Shown here piece after piece: positions 6,452-17,279 of a stretch of 64,000 nucleotides of DNA. The notes under the pieces are model-generated. The model was not told the origin of the DNA and did not search any database. It saw nothing but the letters and a program-made list of their open reading frames with translations. This DNA is from Rhodobacteraceae bacterium UBA6141 (lineage in GTDB: Bacteria > Pseudomonadota > Alphaproteobacteria > Rhodobacterales > Rhodobacteraceae). The position numbers and the translations under genes are program-made. The stretch lies in contig DIVD01000028.1 of assembly GCA_002423245.1 (NCBI GenBank), forward strand, positions 62,001 through 126,000, in the 5' to 3' direction. Every line of letters starts with the position of its first letter. Positions within the stretch are counted from its first letter, which is position 1.

Positions 6452-8289
6452 TCGGCGGCCTCGTCAGCTTCGTCGGTGCCGATGAATCCGCCCGACTGCC
6501 GGTTCCAGTAGCGCGCATAAAGCCCGCCGCGCGCCAGCAGGTCGGCATGGCTGCCCTCCTCGACGATGCGCCCGTCTTCCAGCACCACGATCCGGTCCAT
6601 CTGCGCGATCGTGGACAGGCGGTGCGCGATGGCCAGCACCGTCTTGCCCTGCATCACCTGCACCAGCGCCGTCTGGATCGAGGCTTCCACCTCGCTGTCG
6701 AGCGCGCTCGTCGCCTCGTCCAGCACAAGGATCGGCGCGTTCTTCAGGAAGGCGCGGGCCAGCGCGATCCGTTGCCGCTGCCCGCCCGACAGCTTGACCC
6801 CGCGCTCGCCCAGATGCGCGTCATAGCCGGTGCGGCCCATGTGGTCGCGCAAGCCAAGGATGAACTCGTGCGCCTCTGCCGCCTTCGCCGCCGCGATCAG
6901 CGCCTGCTCTCCGGCGCCGGGGTTGCCGTAAAGGATGTTGTCGCGGGCCGAGCGGTTGAACATCGCGGTTTCCTGCGTGACCATGCCGATCTGCCGGCGC
7001 AGGCTTTCCTGCGTGACGCTGCGGATGTCCTGCCCGTCGATCAGGATCGCGCCCTCTTCCACGTCGTAAAGCCGCAGCAGCAGCGCCACCAGCGTCGATT
7101 TCCCCGCGCCCGAGGCGCCGACGATGCCCACACGCTCCCCCGGCCGGATCGTCAGGTCGATCTGCTGCACGCCGCCTGCCCCGCGGCCATAGGCAAAGCC
7201 GACATGATCGAAGCGCAGCTCGCCCGCCACGCGCACAAGCTCGGCGGCGCCCGGCGCATCCTTCAGCGCGTGGGGCGGAGTCAGGGTCTTCATCCCGTCC
7301 TCCACCTCGCCGATGGAGCCATAGATGCCCATCAGCGCCATGCTGACCCAGCCCGACATCTGCGCGATGCGGATCGAGATGGCGCCCGAGGCGGCAATGT
7401 CGCCCGCCGTCGCGCCGCCCCGGCTCCACAGCAGGATCGCGCCGCCGATCAGCAGCACCGGCAGCACGCCCGACAGCGCCATCAGACAGAAGCGGAACGC
7501 GGCAGAGACATAGCCGAAATCCAGCGCGCGTTCGCGGAACCCCGCCATCGCCGACAGCGCGGCGCGGTCCTCATGCTCGGCATGGGCGAACAGCTTCACC
7601 GTCTTGATGTTGGTGATCGTGTCCACCACCTGCCCCGTCACCATCGCCCGGGCCGAGGCGCGGGCGGCGGAGGTGCCGCGCACCCGCGGCAGGAACCAGC
7701 GGATCAGGCCGACATAGCAGACCATCCAGATCACCAGCATCACCGCGACCCAGCCGTCGATGGCCAGCAGGAACAGCGCCGAGCCAAGGACCGAGGCCAG
7801 CGCGAAGGCGACGACGTTGATCACCTCGGTCGCCACGTCGGTGACCGCCCGCGCCGTCTGCATCTGCTTTTGCGCGATGCGCCCGGCGAAATCGTTGTCG
7901 AAGAAGGTGACCGCCTGCCCCATGGTCCAGCGGTGCAGCCGCGACAGCGCCAGCGGCAGCACGTTCGGCCCGATGACGATGGCGTTGGAGGCGGAGGACA
8001 GCCCGAACACGACCGGCCGCACGATCAGGTAGAACCCGGCGGCAAGCGAAAAGAGCCGCCAGTTGCCCGCAAAGACCTCGCCCGGATCAGAGGCAAGCGC
8101 CGCGTCGATCACCTTGCCCAGCACCAGCGCCGACACCACCTCGAGCGAGCCCGCCAGCATCGACAGCAGCCCGCCCCACAGCAGGGCCGGCCATGCCCCC
8201 GCAAGGCACCAGCCGAAGAAGGCGCCCAGCCGCCGGGGAGGCGGGCCATCCGCGGGGCGGAACGCGTCGATCATGTCGCCGGGCTTCAC
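6448..8289 (-). CDS. ABC exporter, fused membrane and ATPase domains (MsbA-like)
   Basis: A half-transporter of 613 residues that should dimerise in the inner membrane. The first 330 residues contain six hydrophobic helices (for example LLSMLAGSLEVVSALVLGKV and VAVMLVIWMVCYVGLIRWFL). The ATPase domain follows with Walker A GASGAGKST, the signature LSGGQRQRIALARA, Walker B ILVLDEATSALD and the switch histidine in IAHRLST. This domain order is that of exporters for lipids, peptides or drugs. It is the first gene of a two-gene operon with the RNA methyltransferase. Substrate cannot be assigned from sequence. Confidence 0.92.
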   Translation of the reverse strand: MKPGDMIDAFRPADGPPPRRLGAFFGWCLAGAWPALLWGGLLSMLAGSLEVVSALVLGKVIDAALASDPGEVFAGNWRLFSLAAGFYLIVRPVVFGLSSASNAIVIGPNVLPLALSRLHRWTMGQAVTFFDNDFAGRIAQKQMQTARAVTDVATEVINVVAFALASVLGSALFLLAIDGWVAVMLVIWMVCYVGLIRWFLPRVRGTSAARASARAMVTGQVVDTITNIKTVKLFAHAEHEDRAALSAMAGFRERALDFGYVSAAFRFCLMALSGVLPVLLIGGAILLWSRGGATAGDIAASGAISIRIAQMSGWVSMALMGIYGSIGEVEDGMKTLTPPHALKDAPGAAELVRVAGELRFDHVGFAYGRGAGGVQQIDLTIRPGERVGIVGASGAGKSTLVALLLRLYDVEEGAILIDGQDIRSVTQESLRRQIGMVTQETAMFNRSARDNILYGNPGAGEQALIAAAKAAEAHEFILGLRDHMGRTGYDAHLGERGVKLSGGQRQRIALARAFLKNAPILVLDEATSALDSEVEASIQTALVQVMQGKTVLAIAHRLSTIAQMDRIVVLEDGRIVEEGSHADLLARGGLYARYWNRQSGGFIGTDEADEAAE

Positions 8290-8455
8290 GCCGCATCCCC
8301 CGCGGCGAGGCAGCCGTGCGAGCGGCGCCGCCGAGGGCGGGCATGACGGCCGGCGAGGGTGTCGGGGAAGCGGAGCATGGGGGGAGGCGCCCTTTTCGTT
8401 GCCTTGCGCATATATGCCGCTTTCACGGAAAGCGAAACCGCCGCCGCCCGGCAGA

Positions 8456-9598
8456 TCAGGCCAACAGCTCCTCGCGGCCGAGGGTGAAGCCCGAGGCGAT
8501 CCAGCGCGATTCCAGTTCCGCCAGCCGCGCGCCGAGCGCGGGGCCGCTGACGGCGGGCATCAGCTCGGCGGCCGACAGCGGAAAGACCGCGGCGGCGCCC
8601 TTCGCGACAGCCGCCTCCCAGCCCGGCGGCATCGGCTGTTCCAGCACCGCCGCCCGCGCCAGCAGCGCATCGCGCGCCGTCTCGGCGCCGTGGCGATAGG
8701 CGATCTCCGCCGCGCCCGCCCCGCTGCCGATGAGCCGGCGCAGCAGGTCCAGCCGCCGCGCCTCCGCCCGCGACAGGCGCAAGCGGTCCGCCGGCTCCTC
8801 GCCGCCCAGGACCGCCAGCCGGCGCAGCGGGTCGGGCGGCAGCCCCTGCTCCAGATGCACCAGCGGCGCCAGCGCCCGCGCCTCGGCCCCCGGCAGCACC
8901 CGGGCCAGAGCGCCGCTCGCCTGCATCGCCGCCACCGCCGGCGCCGGATCGGGCGCCGCCAGCAGCTTGCGCATCTCGGCGCCGATCCTTTCGCGCGACA
9001 ACGTCGCCAGTCCGGCGGAATGTTCGGCGCAGGCGGCAAGCCCCTCGGCATCCAGCCCCCGGTCCGCGTCGCCATACCAGGCATGAAACCGGAAGAAGCG
9101 CAGGATCCGCAGATAGTCCTCGCGGATGCGCGCATCCGGGTCGCCCACGAAGCGCACCCGCCGCGCCTGCAGGTCCGCCAGCCCGCCCAGCGGGTCGACG
9201 ACGGTGCCATCCGCCTCGGCATAAAGCGCGTTCATGGTGAAATCGCGGCGCGCGGCATCCTCCTCGACCCTGTCGGCGAAGGCCACCGTGGCGTGGCGCC
9301 CGAAGGTTTCGACATCGCGGCGGAAGGTCGTCACCTCATGCGGGACATGGTTCGCGATCACCGTGACCGTGCCATGATCGAACCCCGTCGGCACCGCCTT
9401 CAGCCCCGCCGCGGCCGCAAGCTCCATCACCCGCTGCGGGGGCGCATCGGTGGCAATGTCGATATCGCTGACCGGCGCGCCGAGCAGCGCGTTGCGCACG
9501 CAGCCGCCGACCAGCAGCGCCCGGTGCCCGGCCTCCACCAGCATCGCCATCACCGCCTGCACCCCCGGCGCCGCGATCCAGTCAGCCGCGATGCGCAT
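8456..9598 (-). CDS. cca: CCA tRNA nucleotidyltransferase / poly(A) polymerase family
   Basis: A class II nucleotidyltransferase that adds or repairs the 3'-CCA end of tRNAs, 380 residues. Motifs: LLVGGCVRNALLG and the catalytic carboxylates in SDIDIATDAPP, then RRDFTMNALYAEADG followed by VVDPLGGLADLQ, and DARIREDYLRILRFFRFHAW for base recognition. The length and short C-terminus fit the alphaproteobacterial form, which lacks the HD phosphohydrolase domain of E. coli Cca. The start overlaps the end of the upstream Nudix gene by 17 bases, so translation is coupled in the hslO-Nudix-cca set. Confidence 0.93.
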   Translation of the reverse strand: MRIAADWIAAPGVQAVMAMLVEAGHRALLVGGCVRNALLGAPVSDIDIATDAPPQRVMELAAAAGLKAVPTGFDHGTVTVIANHVPHEVTTFRRDVETFGRHATVAFADRVEEDAARRDFTMNALYAEADGTVVDPLGGLADLQARRVRFVGDPDARIREDYLRILRFFRFHAWYGDADRGLDAEGLAACAEHSAGLATLSRERIGAEMRKLLAAPDPAPAVAAMQASGALARVLPGAEARALAPLVHLEQGLPPDPLRRLAVLGGEEPADRLRLSRAEARRLDLLRRLIGSGAGAAEIAYRHGAETARDALLARAAVLEQPMPPGWEAAVAKGAAAVFPLSAAELMPAVSGPALGARLAELESRWIASGFTLGREELLA

Positions 9599-10214
9599 CT
9601 TCGGCCATCCGATCCGCCAGTGCCTTCAGCATCCGCGCGGTCGCGCCCCAGATGTAATAGGGGCCGAAGGGCACCACCCAGTAGGGCCGCGGCACGCCCA
9701 GCCATTGCCGCTGTTCCATCCGGTAATGCGCCGGATCGGCCAGATGCGCCAGCGGCACGGCAAACACCTCGGCGACCTCGCCCGCCTCCGGGACCGGGGT
9801 GAAGGCGGCCCTGATCCTGCCCAGTACGGGCGTCACCACGAAGCCGGTCACGGTTTCATGGGCCGGCATCGTGCCCAGCACCTCGACATTGTCGCGCGCG
9901 AGGCCGATCTCCTCCTCGGCCTCGCGCAGCGCGGCGGCGACGGCATCGGCATCGCCCGGATCGACCTTGCCGCCCGGAAAGGCGATCTGCCCCGGATGGT
10001 GCCGCAGCCGCGAGGAGCGTTTGGTCAGCACCACCTCCGGCCCGCGCGGCCCCGGCTGGATCGCGACCAGCACCCCCGCCGCGCGCCGCGGCTGATCGCC
10101 CGGCGGCGGCAGCGCCGGCGCAAGCTCATGGTCCGACGACGGCAGCCCCGGCCGCGCCAGCGCCCGGCGCACCGCAGCCAGCGCGTCCCGCATCACGGCT
10201 TCAGGCGTCGTCAC
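9582..10214 (-). CDS. Nudix hydrolase, probable CoA pyrophosphatase
   Basis: A 210-residue Nudix protein. The Nudix box GGKVDPGDADAVAAALREAEEEIGL is complete (G-x5-E substituted by the acidic segment, then REAEEEIG). The preceding LTKRSSRLRHHPGQIAFPGG is the extra motif that marks the CoA-pyrophosphatase subgroup (the NudL/UPF0035 signature LLTxRs...h.GqiaFPGG). It therefore probably cleaves CoA to phosphopantetheine and 3',5'-ADP. It overlaps hslO upstream by 14 bases and cca downstream by 17, giving a tightly packed operon. The subgroup call is stronger than the physiological role. Confidence 0.88.
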   Translation of the reverse strand: MTTPEAVMRDALAAVRRALARPGLPSSDHELAPALPPPGDQPRRAAGVLVAIQPGPRGPEVVLTKRSSRLRHHPGQIAFPGGKVDPGDADAVAAALREAEEEIGLARDNVEVLGTMPAHETVTGFVVTPVLGRIRAAFTPVPEAGEVAEVFAVPLAHLADPAHYRMEQRQWLGVPRPYWVVPFGPYYIWGATARMLKALADRMAEDAHRG

Positions 10215-11208
10215 CCGCGTCCTCCCCCGGATGCGCCGCCTCGAAGCCCAGCGTCCGCGGGTCCAGCCTGTAATGCGCGCCGCAGAACTGGCAATCGGCG
10301 GTCACGACGCCTTCGGGCGTGGTCATCGTCGCGATGTCCCTCGCCGAATAGATCGACAGGCTCTGCCGCACCTTTTCGGCCGAGCAGGTGCAGCCGAACT
10401 CCACCCGCTGCGGATCGAACACCCGCGCGCCCTCCTCGTGGAACAGCCGCACCAGCAGGTCGGTCGGCTGCACCGCCGGGCCGATCAGCTCCAGCTCCTC
10501 GACCGTGTCGAGCAGGATGTTCGCGCGGGTCCAGTTCTCCTCGGCCTCGCCATCCACGATGTCGCGCGCGGCCAGCAATCCGCCCTCGCCGCTGCCGCCG
10601 CCCATCGCGAAGGGCGAGGCCTTGGGCATGTGCTGCAACATCACGCCGCCCGCCCGCCACCGCTCTGCCCCGCCGGCGAGGGTCGAGCGGCCGCAGGACA
10701 GCGCAAAGCGCGTCGGCAACTGTTCGGACTGCGCGAAATAGGTCTCTGCACAGGCGGAAAGCGAGCCTCCCGAGATGGGGGTGATGCCCTGATAGGGCAC
10801 CGTGCCCTCGCCCTGGTCGATCAGCACCGCGAAATAGCCCTTGCCGATCAGCTCGAAGGGCCGCACATCCTCGGGCACCCGGTCCGCGTCGTAACTGGCC
10901 CAGGCACGAATGCGCGCAGGCTCCCCCTCGGCGCCGGGGCCATAGTAATCGGTGGCGATGATCCGGGCCGGCCCGTCGCCGCGCACCTGCAAGGACAGCT
11001 TCCAGCGCAGCTTGATCGCCTGCCCGATCATCGCGGTCAGCAGCGCGGCCTCTGCCACCAGCGCCTCGATCGGTGCGGGATAGTCGTGCTGCCTGAGCAC
11101 CGCTTCCAGAACGCCGTCCAGCCGCGCGACCCGGCCGCGGATATCGGCATTGTCGAGTTGGAACGGAAGGACGGTATCGTCCCAGGCGATCTGCGACAGC
11201 GTGGTCAT
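10201..11208 (-). CDS. hslO: Redox-regulated chaperone Hsp33
   Basis: A cytoplasmic holdase activated when oxidants release zinc from its C-terminal cysteines. All four are present: FGCTCSAEKV and, 31 residues on, ADCQFCGAHY (C-x-C and C-x2-C). The N-terminal substrate-binding domain starts with DDTVLPFQLDNADIRGRVAR. At 335 residues it is somewhat longer than E. coli Hsp33 because of a C-terminal tail. It is the first gene of the operon with the Nudix and cca genes. The upstream GGATACCCC context (Shine-Dalgarno GAAGGAT at about 11214) precedes the ATG at 11208. Confidence 0.94.
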   Translation of the reverse strand: MTTLSQIAWDDTVLPFQLDNADIRGRVARLDGVLEAVLRQHDYPAPIEALVAEAALLTAMIGQAIKLRWKLSLQVRGDGPARIIATDYYGPGAEGEPARIRAWASYDADRVPEDVRPFELIGKGYFAVLIDQGEGTVPYQGITPISGGSLSACAETYFAQSEQLPTRFALSCGRSTLAGGAERWRAGGVMLQHMPKASPFAMGGGSGEGGLLAARDIVDGEAEENWTRANILLDTVEELELIGPAVQPTDLLVRLFHEEGARVFDPQRVEFGCTCSAEKVRQSLSIYSARDIATMTTPEGVVTADCQFCGAHYRLDPRTLGFEAAHPGEDAGDDA

Positions 11209-11322
11209 GGGGTATCCTTCGGGGAGATTTCGGACAAGTCCTGAGGGGGGTTTTCCTGGCGCGCGCGCCTTGGCATACCGCGATCATATAGGCGCGGCAA
11301 CGCCCGGACCAAGGGGATTGGC

Positions 11323-11763
11323 ATGATCAGACGCGTGGGCGAGCCGCCGAAGGCCGGGCAACGCTACCGGCGCAGGGCCGGGGCCTATGCCGTGCTGGTG
11401 CTGGGGGACGAGGTGCTGCTGACGCATCAGGCAGACCCGGTGCCGGAGTTCCAGTTGCCGGGCGGCGGGGTGGATCCGTGCGAATCGCCGCTGCGCGCGC
11501 TGCACCGCGAGGCGCTGGAGGAAACCGGCTGGACGATTGCCGCGCCGCGCCGGCTCGGGGCGTTCCGGCGCTTCACCTACATGCCCGAATACGATCTCTG
11601 GGCGGAAAAGCTCTGCGCCGTCTATCTGGCGCGGCCGGTCCGCAGGCTCGGCCCGCCGACCGAGCCGGGGCACAGCGCGGTCTGGCTGCCCTTCGCCGCT
11701 GCGGCGGAGCTTCTGGGCAATGAGGGGGACCGCCATTTCCTGTTGCAGGCGCTGCGGGGCTGA
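11323..11763 (+). CDS. Nudix hydrolase
   Basis: A 146-residue protein with a perfect Nudix box: GGGVDPCESPLRALHREALEETGW (G-x5-E-x7-REALEETG). The rest (YAVLVLGDEVLLTHQ at the N-terminus and WAEKLCAVYLARPV after the box) fits a compact single-domain Nudix enzyme without the CoA-specific motif. Substrate cannot be predicted. It is divergent from hslO across 114 bases and convergent with the phosphatase gene, whose stop is 7 bases beyond its own. Confidence 0.85.
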   Translation: MIRRVGEPPKAGQRYRRRAGAYAVLVLGDEVLLTHQADPVPEFQLPGGGVDPCESPLRALHREALEETGWTIAAPRRLGAFRRFTYMPEYDLWAEKLCAVYLARPVRRLGPPTEPGHSAVWLPFAAAAELLGNEGDRHFLLQALRG

Positions 11764-11770
11764 TCGCCGG

Positions 11771-13084
11771 TCAGCCGACATTCTCCTTCGCACCGTGAAA
11801 CTCGAAGAAGACCGCCGACACGTCATCGGTGAACTCGCCGCCGGTGAAGGCCGCAAGCTCGTCCACGATCGCCTCGAGGAACGCCGGCCCGCCAAGCGCG
11901 GCATTGCGGGCCATCAGCCGGGACAGCCCCTCCTCGTCCAGTTGCACGCCTGCGGGATCGACCGCCTCGGTGATGCCGTCCGAGGTCAGGAACAGCCGGT
12001 CCCCGGGGCAGAGATCGACGGTGAAATCCTGATACTCCGCCTCGGCGATCAACCCCACGGGCAGCCCCCCCGCGCCCGGATACTCGATGCGCCCGCAGGC
12101 CCGCTGGATCGCGGGATGCGGATGGCCCGCCTGCACCATGATCACGCGGCCCGAAATCAGGTCCACATCGGCATAAAGCAGGGTGAAATAGCTTTCGGTA
12201 TCCATTTCCTCCAGCAGCAGCCGGTTCAGATGCGCCGCAACCTCGGAGGGGGGCCGCGCGTCGTAGATGCCGAAATCCGTCAGCTCCAGCGCGATGTTCT
12301 GCTCGGGCGAGGTGCCCGACAGCAGCCCCGCCAGCCGCGCCGTCATCAGCGCGGAGGTCACGCCATGCCCCGACACGTCGATCGAGAACAGCCCGACGCG
12401 GCGCGAGCTGATCGGGAAGAACCCGACCAGATCGCCGCCGACATGGCCCGACGGGCGCAGCAGCAGCGACACCTCGGCATTGCCAAAGCTGCGATGGCGT
12501 TCGCGCACCAGGCTCTGCTGCAGCTTGCGCGCCTCGATCAGGTCGCGGTCGAGCGAATCATACAGCGACTGCAAGGCGCCAAGCGTGGTGGAGACGAGGC
12601 GGTTCTTTTCCTTCAGCTCCCGTTCCATCCGCAAGATGCGCTCGCCCGCCGCGATGCGCGCGCGCAGTTCCTGCCCGTTCACCGGCTTGGTCAGGAAGTC
12701 GTCCGCCCCCGATTGCAGGCCCTGCGCCACATCATTGGTTTCGGTCTTCGAGGTCAGCAGGATGAAATAGACATAGCGGCCGTGCATCTGCGCCCGGAAG
12801 GCGCGGCAGAAGGCCAGCCCGTCCATCCCCGGCATCATCCAGTCCGACAGGATCAGGTCGGGCACCAGCCGTCCGGCAATCTCCAGCGCCTCGGCGCCCG
12901 ATGCGGCCTCGACCACCTCATAGCCCGCGCGCACGAGCATGGCCGAGAGGATGCGCCGCTGCATCCGGCTGTCATCGACAACCAGCACCCGGCGCACCGC
13001 ACCGGCCTTGGGGTCCCCTGCCCCCGCGATCTGCATCTGTGCTGACGAATCCAAATCCGGCCGTTCCCGTTTGCTCCGGCCCAT
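11771..13084 (-). CDS. Response regulator with PP2C/SpoIIE-type serine phosphatase output
   Basis: A 437-residue cytoplasmic protein. Residues about 31-150 form a receiver domain: VLVVDDSRMQRRIL (acidic pocket), the phospho-acceptor Asp in DLILSDWMMPGMDG, and the K of FLTKPVNGQEL. A coiled-coil-like segment (ERILRMERELKEKNRLVS) links to a PP2C-like SpoIIE domain with GGDLVGFF, FSIDVSGHGVTSALM, GLPVGL and the metal Asp in FTDDVSAVFFE. Relatives dephosphorylate anti-sigma-factor antagonists in partner-switching systems. No antagonist or anti-sigma factor lies nearby, but a lone Hpt protein is encoded divergently 132 bases away and could feed phosphate to the receiver. Confidence 0.92.
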   Translation of the reverse strand: MGRSKRERPDLDSSAQMQIAGAGDPKAGAVRRVLVVDDSRMQRRILSAMLVRAGYEVVEAASGAEALEIAGRLVPDLILSDWMMPGMDGLAFCRAFRAQMHGRYVYFILLTSKTETNDVAQGLQSGADDFLTKPVNGQELRARIAAGERILRMERELKEKNRLVSTTLGALQSLYDSLDRDLIEARKLQQSLVRERHRSFGNAEVSLLLRPSGHVGGDLVGFFPISSRRVGLFSIDVSGHGVTSALMTARLAGLLSGTSPEQNIALELTDFGIYDARPPSEVAAHLNRLLLEEMDTESYFTLLYADVDLISGRVIMVQAGHPHPAIQRACGRIEYPGAGGLPVGLIAEAEYQDFTVDLCPGDRLFLTSDGITEAVDPAGVQLDEEGLSRLMARNAALGGPAFLEAIVDELAAFTGGEFTDDVSAVFFEFHGAKENVG

Positions 13085-13216
13085 TAACGCTGCGCTCCGT
13101 TAAGGGCGGGTGAAGCCGCGATCGGCGCCGCGGCACCTGCCCGGATTAACCCGGCGTTAAGGCGCGCGGGGCATGGTGGCCTCTGGTGTGTGGGGCATCA
13201 TTTGGGTGGGTGCGGG

Positions 13217-13570
13217 ATGATTGACTGGGATCGAGTGGAAGAATTGCGGTCGGAGATCGGCGATGAAGGGTTCGGCGAGGTGGTCGAACTGTTCCTCGAG
13301 GAGGTGGAAAGCGTGATCACGCGCCTCGGCTCCGCGCCGGACCCGGCCCGGTTCGAGGATGACCTGCATTTCCTGAAGGGCAGTGCATGGAACCTTGGCT
13401 TCGCGGCCTTTGGCGCGCGCTGCCAGGAGGGCGAGCGCAAGGCCGCGGCCGGGCGCGCGGCGGAGATCGACATTGCCGCGATCCTCGCCTGCTATGGCGC
13501 CTCGCGAAAGCAGTTCATGGCGCGCCTGCAGCAGGTTTGCAGCACCGGCGGGCGCAGCGCCGCGGCCTGA
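13217..13570 (+). CDS. Stand-alone histidine phosphotransfer (Hpt) protein
   Basis: A 117-residue Hpt domain. The phospho-accepting histidine is in DLHFLKGSAWNLGF (H-x2-KG-x5-G), preceded by the helix FGEVVELFLEEVESVITRL. The preferred start is the ATG at 13217 (MIDWDRVEEL); an in-frame ATG at 13190 would add nine residues unlike the family. The ribosome site is weak (GGGTGCGGG). It is divergent from the receiver-phosphatase gene, which makes it a good candidate phosphodonor for that receiver. No histidine kinase is in the window. Confidence 0.85.
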   Translation: MIDWDRVEELRSEIGDEGFGEVVELFLEEVESVITRLGSAPDPARFEDDLHFLKGSAWNLGFAAFGARCQEGERKAAAGRAAEIDIAAILACYGASRKQFMARLQQVCSTGGRSAAA

Positions 13571-13572
13571 GC

Positions 13573-14820
13573 CTAGATCAGGAACTCGGCCAGGGCCTCG
13601 TCATCGGTTATGTCCCGATAGGCGAAGCCGGCCGCGTCCAGTTGCGCCGTCAGCCGGGCAAAGCTGTCGGCCTGCTTCGTCTCGATCCCGATCAGCACCG
13701 AGCCGAAGTTGCGCGCCGATTTCTTCAGGTATTCAAAGCGGGCGATATCGTCGTCGGGGCCCAGACTCGCCAGGAACTCGCGCAGGGCGCCGGGGCGCTG
13801 CGGCATCCGCAGGATGAAGTATTTCTTCAGCCCGGCAAAGCGTTGTGCGCGTTCCTTCACCTCCGGCAACCGCTCGAAATCGAAGTTGCCGCCCGAGGTG
13901 ACGCAGACCACCGTCCTGCCCGCGATCTCGTCCGCCAGTTGCGGCAGCACGTCGACCGACAGTGCCCCCGCCGGTTCCAGCACGATCCCCTCGACGTTCA
14001 GCATCTCGAGCATGGTGCCGCAGATCCGGTCCTCCGGCGCCAGCAGCACCTGGTCGGGGCTGGCCCAGCCCAGCCGCGCGAAGGGGCGCGCGCCGATCCG
14101 CGCCACCGCCGCGCCATCGACGAAGCTGTTCACCCGTTTCAGCGTCACCGGCTCCCCGGCCCGCAGCGCCGCGGTCAGGCTTGCGCCGCCCAGCGGCTCG
14201 ACAAAGCGGAACTCCACCCCCGGCGCCAGCTCGCGCAGATAGCTGGTCACGCCCGCCGCGAGGCCGCCGCCGCCGACCGGCAGCACCACCAGATCGGGCG
14301 CGCGGCCCAGTTGCTCCAGCATCTCGACCGCGACCGAGGCTTGCCCGAGGATCACATCCTCATCGTCGAAGGGCGCGAGGAAATGCGCCCCCGCCTCGAC
14401 GCAGAACGCCTGCGCCGAGGCGAGCGTCTGGTCGAAATAGTCGCCCGTCAGCACCACCTCGACCGCCGCTCCGCCAAAGGCGCGGGTCTTGTCGATCTTC
14501 TGCTGCGGTGTCGTCACCGGCATGAAGACGGTGCCCTTCACGCCGAAATGCCGGCAGGCGAAGGCCATGCCCTGCGCGTGATTGCCCGCGCTGGCGCAGA
14601 CGAAATGCCCCTGCGCCGGCTGCGCGTCGCGCACCTTGCGCATCGCGGTGAAGGCGCCGCGCAGCTTGTAGCTGCGCACCGGCGTCAGATCCTCGCGCTT
14701 CAGCCAGATATCGGCGCCATGGCGGGCCGACAGATGGTCGTTGCGCTGCAGCGGCGTCGGGTCGAACAGCGCGCGCAGGGCGGCGGTGGCGTGGCGGGCG
14801 TCCTGGGGAAAATCTGTCAT
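13573..14820 (-). CDS. ilvA: Threonine ammonia-lyase, biosynthetic type
   Basis: A PLP enzyme that deaminates L-threonine to 2-oxobutyrate, the first step to isoleucine. The PLP lysine lies in [34 protein letters not shown] and [12 protein letters not shown] (phosphate-binding glycine loop) follow. The C-terminal 75 residues ([19 protein letters not shown] through the end) are a single ACT-like regulatory domain with the RPGAL turn. It has 415 residues, the length of the one-ACT class rather than the 514-residue E. coli IlvA. The start at 14820 has a GCAGGAACG ribosome site; an in-frame extension upstream does not resemble the family. Divergent from argG. Confidence 0.94.
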   Translation of the reverse strand: MTDFPQDARHATAALRALFDPTPLQRNDHLSARHGADIWLKREDLTPVRSYKLRGAFTAMRKVRDAQPAQGHFVCASAGNHAQGMAFACRHFGVKGTVFMPVTTPQQKIDKTRAFGGAAVEVVLTGDYFDQTLASAQAFCVEAGAHFLAPFDDEDVILGQASVAVEMLEQLGRAPDLVVLPVGGGGLAAGVTSYLRELAPGVEFRFVEPLGGASLTAALRAGEPVTLKRVNSFVDGAAVARIGARPFARLGWASPDQVLLAPEDRICGTMLEMLNVEGIVLEPAGALSVDVLPQLADEIAGRTVVCVTSGGNFDFERLPEVKERAQRFAGLKKYFILRMPQRPGALREFLASLGPDDDIARFEYLKKSARNFGSVLIGIETKQADSFARLTAQLDAAGFAYRDITDDEALAEFLI

Positions 14821-14978
14821 GCGCCGTTCCTGCCGCCGGCGCTGCGGCTTGGCAAGCCCGATCCGGCATTGCGCCCGATACAATTTGCCCCGCCCCTGCC
14901 CGCGTGCAACCCTTGTCGCACAGGGAAAAACCCACTAACCCCGCGTGTCAGTTGACCCAACGCGATGGAGCCGCCCCG

Positions 14979-16202
14979 ATGTCCGCGCCCAAGAAAGTCG
15001 TCCTCGCCTATTCCGGCGGCCTCGATACCTCCATCATCCTCAAGTGGCTGCAGACGGAATACGGCTGCGAGGTGGTGACCTTCACCGCGGATCTCGGCCA
15101 GGGCGAAGAGCTGGAACCGGCGCGCCAGAAGGCGATCATGCTGGGGATCAAGCCCGAGAACATCTTCATCGAGGACCAACGCGAGGAGTTCGTGCGCGAT
15201 TTCGTGTTTCCGATGTTCCGTGCCAATGCGCTTTACGAAGGGCTCTATCTGCTTGGCACCTCGATCGCGCGGCCGCTGATCGCCAAGCGTCTGGTCGAGA
15301 TCGCGGACCTGACCGGCGCCGATGCGGTGGCGCATGGCGCGACCGGCAAGGGCAACGATCAGGTGCGCTTCGAACTGGCGGCCTATGCGCTGAACCCGGC
15401 GATCAAGGTGATCGCGCCCTGGCGGCTGTGGGATCTGACCAGCCGCACCAGGCTGCTGGAATTCGCCGAGGCCAACCAGATCCCGATCGCCAGGGACAAG
15501 CGCGGCGAGGCGCCGTTCAGCGTGGATGCGAACCTTCTGCACACCTCGTCCGAGGGCAAGGTGCTGGAGAACCCGGGCGAGGAAGCCCCCGACTACGTGT
15601 ATCAGCGCACCGTCAGCCCCGAACAGGCGCCCGACCGGGCCGAAATGGTGGAGATCACCTTCGAGAAGGGCGACGCCGTGGCGATCAATGGCGAGCCGAT
15701 GAGCCCGGCCACGATCCTCACCCGCCTGAACGAGATGGGGGGCAGGCATGGCATCGGCCGGCTCGATCTGGTGGAAAACCGCTTCGTGGGGATGAAGTCA
15801 CGCGGGGTCTATGAAACCCCCGGCGGCACCATCCTGCTGGAGGCGCATCGCGGCATCGAGCAGATCACGCTGGACAGCGGCGCGGGGCATCTGAAGGATT
15901 CCATCATGCCGCGCTATGCGGAACTGATCTACAACGGCTTCTGGTTCAGCCCGGAACGCGAGATGCTGCAGGCGCTGATCGACAAGAGCCAGGAGCACGT
16001 GACCGGAACCGTGCGCGTCAAGCTCTACAAGGGGCTCGCCCGCACCGTGGCGCGCTGGTCGGACCACTCGCTCTATTCCGAGGCGCATGTGACCTTCGAG
16101 GAGGATGCCGGCGCCTATGACCAGAAGGACGCGGCGGGCTTCATCCGCCTGAACGCGCTGCGGCTGAAGCTGCTGGCGGCGCGGAACGCGCGGTTCAGGT
16201 AG
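14979..16202 (+). CDS. argG: Argininosuccinate synthase
   Basis: Joins citrulline and aspartate using ATP, the penultimate step of arginine synthesis. The PP-loop ATP site [16 protein letters not shown] is at the N-terminus. [19 protein letters not shown] and [13 protein letters not shown] are the family blocks for aspartate and citrulline binding. With the start at 14979 ([14 protein letters not shown]) it has 407 residues, the normal length; the frame is open upstream, but that part has no family similarity. It is monocistronic by spacing: 158 bases from divergent ilvA and 93 bases before the SDR gene. Confidence 0.97.
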   Translation: MSAPKKVVLAYSGGLDTSIILKWLQTEYGCEVVTFTADLGQGEELEPARQKAIMLGIKPENIFIEDQREEFVRDFVFPMFRANALYEGLYLLGTSIARPLIAKRLVEIADLTGADAVAHGATGKGNDQVRFELAAYALNPAIKVIAPWRLWDLTSRTRLLEFAEANQIPIARDKRGEAPFSVDANLLHTSSEGKVLENPGEEAPDYVYQRTVSPEQAPDRAEMVEITFEKGDAVAINGEPMSPATILTRLNEMGGRHGIGRLDLVENRFVGMKSRGVYETPGGTILLEAHRGIEQITLDSGAGHLKDSIMPRYAELIYNGFWFSPEREMLQALIDKSQEHVTGTVRVKLYKGLARTVARWSDHSLYSEAHVTFEEDAGAYDQKDAAGFIRLNALRLKLLAARNARFR

Positions 16203-16295
16203 ATCGCGCCCCGCGGCGCCGGATCCTGCCTCACATTTGCGTCACGAAGGGCGTATAACAGGGGTCAAACCCATTGGCAGCAGAGGAGAAGACCC

Positions 16296-17051
<756 letters not shown>

Positions 17052-17279
17052 CCACGGGCGCAATGACATCGCGGAGTGACCGGCGCTGCCCGGGCGCGCG
17101 CATAGGTCAGCCGCAGGGCGGGAAGATGCGCGATCCGGGGCTTCTCGCGCGGCTCCGCTGTTCGCCGGCACCAGCTCGCTCGCCAAGCCTGGCCGGCGCG
17201 TGACCGGGGCCGGCTGCACCGCCGCCCTGCCCTGCCTTCCCCGGCCAGCCTTCCCGCCGCGCGCTGCTTCCCGCCGCGC

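Noticed and set aside
17052..17279. Extra gene between the SDR gene and the transglycosylase gene
   Set aside because: Open frames there are tails of antisense frames; no ribosome site or domain was found.
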